Shown in pieces: positions 61,973 through 64,000 of a DNA stretch of 64,000 nt (the first letter of the stretch is position 1; each line of letters opens with the position of its first letter). The translations under genes were made by a program, and so were the position numbers. The stretch lies in contig JAPLCP010000173.1 of assembly GCA_026392155.1 (NCBI GenBank), positions 1 through 64,000 of the forward strand. The letters are read 5' to 3'. The notes under the pieces are model-generated. The model saw only the letters and a program-made list of their open reading frames with translations. It was not told the origin of the DNA and ran no database searches. The stretch comes from Armatimonadota bacterium. Its GTDB lineage: Bacteria; Armatimonadota; Armatimonadia; Armatimonadales; Armatimonadaceae.

Positions 61973-63811
61973 ATGAAGACACCACAGACACAAACCTGGC
62001 ACGCGGACAACGGCAACGGCACGTTCTCCAATCCGCTGTTCTACGATGAGTTCTCCGACCCCGACCTGATCCGGGTGGGCAGTGATTTCTATCTCACCGG
62101 TACCACGATGCACGCCATGCCGGGCCTCCCCGTGCTCCACTCCAAAGACTTGGTTAACTGGAAATTTCTCAGCTATGCCTGCGAAAAGCTCGACTTTGGC
62201 CCCGAGTACCGGCTAGAAGACGGCAAGGCGATCTACGGCCAAGGGATCTGGGCTCCGAGCTTTCGCTGGCACAAGGGGACGTTCTATATCTTCACCAATG
62301 TCCGGGGCCAGCCGATGCAGGTCTACGCCGCCACCAATCCTGCCGGTCCCTGGAAGCACTGGGCGATGAAGACCGGCTTTCATGACCCGTCGGTGCTCTT
62401 CGACGACGACGGTAAGATCTACGTGGTCTACGGCTACCGTGATCTGCGCCTTGTGCAGCTCAATAACGAGCTAACGGAGGCGATTCCGGGAACGGAGCGC
62501 GTGTTGTTCAAGCAAAGCGATGGCATGGGCGAGGGGGCGCATTTCTATAAGATCAACGGAAAGTACTTCATCACCAGCGCCTGGTACCTGGGAACCATGA
62601 AGATGCCCTGTGCCCGCGCGGACCGCCCCGAAGGCCCCTACGAGGTCAAGGTTATCTCCGAGGGGGAAGACTTTGGGATTGCCAAGGGCGCGATGCACCA
62701 GGGGGGGATTGTCGAGACTCCCACGGGTGAGTGGTGGGGCTTCTCGATGATGGACTTCAACTCCCTCGGGCGGCTGACGGGACTCTCGCCGGTGACCTGG
62801 AAAGACGGCTGGCCCTACTTTGGGCTCCCCGGCAACCTCGGGCGCTCGCCACGCACCTGGGTCAAGCCCAAGACGGGGGTGACCTCAAAGCCCTCGGCTC
62901 CCTACGAGCGTCGCGATGACTTCTCGGGCAAGACCCTCAAGCCGATCTGGCAGTGGAACCACGCGCCAGACAACACCAAGTGGTCCCTCTCCGAGCGCCC
63001 CGGCTTTCTGCGCCTGCACGCGCTTCCTGCCGCTGATTTCTGGCAGGCACGCAACACCCTAACCCAGCGCGCCATTGGGCCAGTCTCGATTCCGACCGTC
63101 GAGCTAGAACTTGGCGGCATGAAGCCCGGCGACCTGGCGGGACTTGGCTTGCTTAACTCGCCGTATGCCTGGATCGGAGTGCACTGTGAGGCAAGTGGCT
63201 TTGTTATGGAGCAGCTCGACAAGACCACGGGTAAGATGGCACAAGCGCCTCTTCGTGGCACACGAGTCTGGCTCCGGGCGGAGTGTGACTTCTTCACGGA
63301 GAAGGCAAAGTTTAGCTTTAGCGTTAATGGAAAGAGCTTCCAGCCTCTAGGTGATGCGTTTAAGATGGTCTTTCAGCTCAAGACCTTCCAGGGCATACGC
63401 TACTCCCTCTTCCACTACAGCACGTCAGGAGCCGCTGGTGGCCACGCAGACTTTGCTCGCTTCACGGTCGAGGAGCCGCTCTGCCATGGCCTGACCAAGC
63501 CCATTCCGTACGGGAAAACCATCACACTCACCGAAGTCGGAAGTGGCCAAGCACTCACTGTCGGTGGTGCCACACAGCTCAAAGTCATCGACCGAGGCCA
63601 GGGGCGTATCGCGCTTCGCCCTCGTAGGGGCTCCGCTGAGGAGACAGAGCCTTTTCAGTGGATCGAGACGGCTCAGGCAGACATCACGCTTCTCTCGCTC
63701 GCCTCCCACCGCTATCTACGTCTCGAAAGTGGGCAAGTGCTCGCCGAGGGACTAGGAGCACCACGAAACCGAGAGGATGGCTCTCGGTTTCGCGCGAAAC
63801 GAGTGCGCTAG
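61973..63811 (+). CDS. GH43 beta-xylosidase / arabinofuranosidase
   Basis: A 612-residue enzyme from the ATG at 61973. The GH43 five-blade propeller starts NPLFYDEFSDPDLIRVGSDFYL (catalytic-base Asp in FSDPDLIR). HDPSVLFDDDGKIYVVYG gives the modulating Asp, and GMGEGAHFYKINGKYF the acid Glu. After about residue 310 a beta-sandwich domain (RRDDFSGKTLKPIWQWNHAP) follows, then a C-terminal part with trefoil-like features (GSGQALTVGGATQL). No signal peptide. It would release xylose or arabinose from oligosaccharides. Confidence 0.9.
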   Translation: MKTPQTQTWHADNGNGTFSNPLFYDEFSDPDLIRVGSDFYLTGTTMHAMPGLPVLHSKDLVNWKFLSYACEKLDFGPEYRLEDGKAIYGQGIWAPSFRWHKGTFYIFTNVRGQPMQVYAATNPAGPWKHWAMKTGFHDPSVLFDDDGKIYVVYGYRDLRLVQLNNELTEAIPGTERVLFKQSDGMGEGAHFYKINGKYFITSAWYLGTMKMPCARADRPEGPYEVKVISEGEDFGIAKGAMHQGGIVETPTGEWWGFSMMDFNSLGRLTGLSPVTWKDGWPYFGLPGNLGRSPRTWVKPKTGVTSKPSAPYERRDDFSGKTLKPIWQWNHAPDNTKWSLSERPGFLRLHALPAADFWQARNTLTQRAIGPVSIPTVELELGGMKPGDLAGLGLLNSPYAWIGVHCEASGFVMEQLDKTTGKMAQAPLRGTRVWLRAECDFFTEKAKFSFSVNGKSFQPLGDAFKMVFQLKTFQGIRYSLFHYSTSGAAGGHADFARFTVEEPLCHGLTKPIPYGKTITLTEVGSGQALTVGGATQLKVIDRGQGRIALRPRRGSAEETEPFQWIETAQADITLLSLASHRYLRLESGQVLAEGLGAPRNREDGSRFRAKRVR

Positions 63812-64000
63812 ACTTTTAGCCGGGCGAAGTTTTTCTTGCCGACCTGGAGCTCGTCGCCATCAGTGATGGTGATTGTTGCTGCGGGGTCGGAGAGCTTTTC
63901 TCCATTGAGCTTCACGCCACCTTGCTCAATCAGCCGCCGCGCTTCGCCGTTGCTGGGGGCGAAGTTGCCGTGCCGAACCAGCGCGACGATATTGATGGGG
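63808..64000 (-). CDS. tyrS: Tyrosyl-tRNA synthetase, C-terminal S4 domain, partial
   Basis: The minus strand is open from the window edge to a TAG that overlaps the GH43 stop. The 63 visible residues (NFAPSNGEARRLIEQGGVKLNGEKL, ending DELQVGKKNFARLKV) match the S4 RNA-binding tail of TyrRS. The class I catalytic core lies beyond the window. Other S4-domain proteins exist, but the QVGKKNFARL ending is specific to TyrRS. Confidence 0.85.
   Translation of the reverse strand, partial: PINIVALVRHGNFAPSNGEARRLIEQGGVKLNGEKLSDPAATITITDGDELQVGKKNFARLKV

Overview
The window is about 60% GC and comes from a bacterial chromosome. It has no plasmid or phage replication genes and no CRISPR array. Several things point to a diderm, menaquinone-using heterotroph: a TolC-type outer-membrane channel with an RND pump, a BamA-like barrel fragment, a fused SecDF, and a UbiE/MenG plus polyprenyl synthetase pair. 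The gene mix (DUF5117-type zinc protease, CdsZ-like coiled-coil zinc protein, Gly-rich secreted protein, xylan genes) fits Armatimonadota. That placement is an inference from gene style; no 16S gene is present.

Layout. 1-6 kb: the end of priA, a SWIM-SNF2 ATPase, an esterase, an ATP-grasp enzyme and rpmB-rpmG. 6-18 kb: housekeeping and envelope genes, including a nitronate monooxygenase-like enzyme, two tandem membrane-anchored paralogues, an HTH/membrane pair, rnc-aspartate aminotransferase, a response regulator, Rrf2-cysK, a CelD-like acetyltransferase, an M48 protease, a GT2 glycosyltransferase, a zinc-ribbon coiled coil and a matrixin. 18-29.6 kb: tRNA-Leu(GAG), a large zinc protease, a YfhO-like membrane protein, a STAS protein and a LIV-type ABC transporter (binding protein and two permeases, no ATPase genes), followed by a NYN-LOTUS protein and a DUF697-like protein. 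29.7-31 kb: a WGR-PARP. 31-42.8 kb: a PfkB kinase, recJ, secDF, mazEF, map, a lone ABC ATPase, a nucleotidyltransferase pair, an oxidoreductase and quinone genes.

42.9-55 kb is the accessory part. tRNA-Asn is followed by decayed recombinase and VRR-NUC fragments and a broken BamA-like gene. Then come a four-gene RND efflux operon chained by 4-base overlaps and a divergent OmpR/histidine kinase pair. A decayed PAP2 gene, an IS3 transposase remnant and a TPR lipoprotein follow.

55.3-63.8 kb is a xylan/arabinoxylan utilisation locus: a GH10 xylanase fused to a CE1-type esterase, a LacI regulator, a GNAT protein, a GH51 arabinofuranosidase, an exported esterase and a GH43 enzyme. The two outer transcription units start with nearly the same promoter-operator, which makes the LacI protein the probable shared regulator. 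The window ends in tyrS.

At least eight genes have a -10-like hexamer only 6-10 bases before the start codon and no Shine-Dalgarno sequence. This suggests that leaderless mRNAs are common in this organism.
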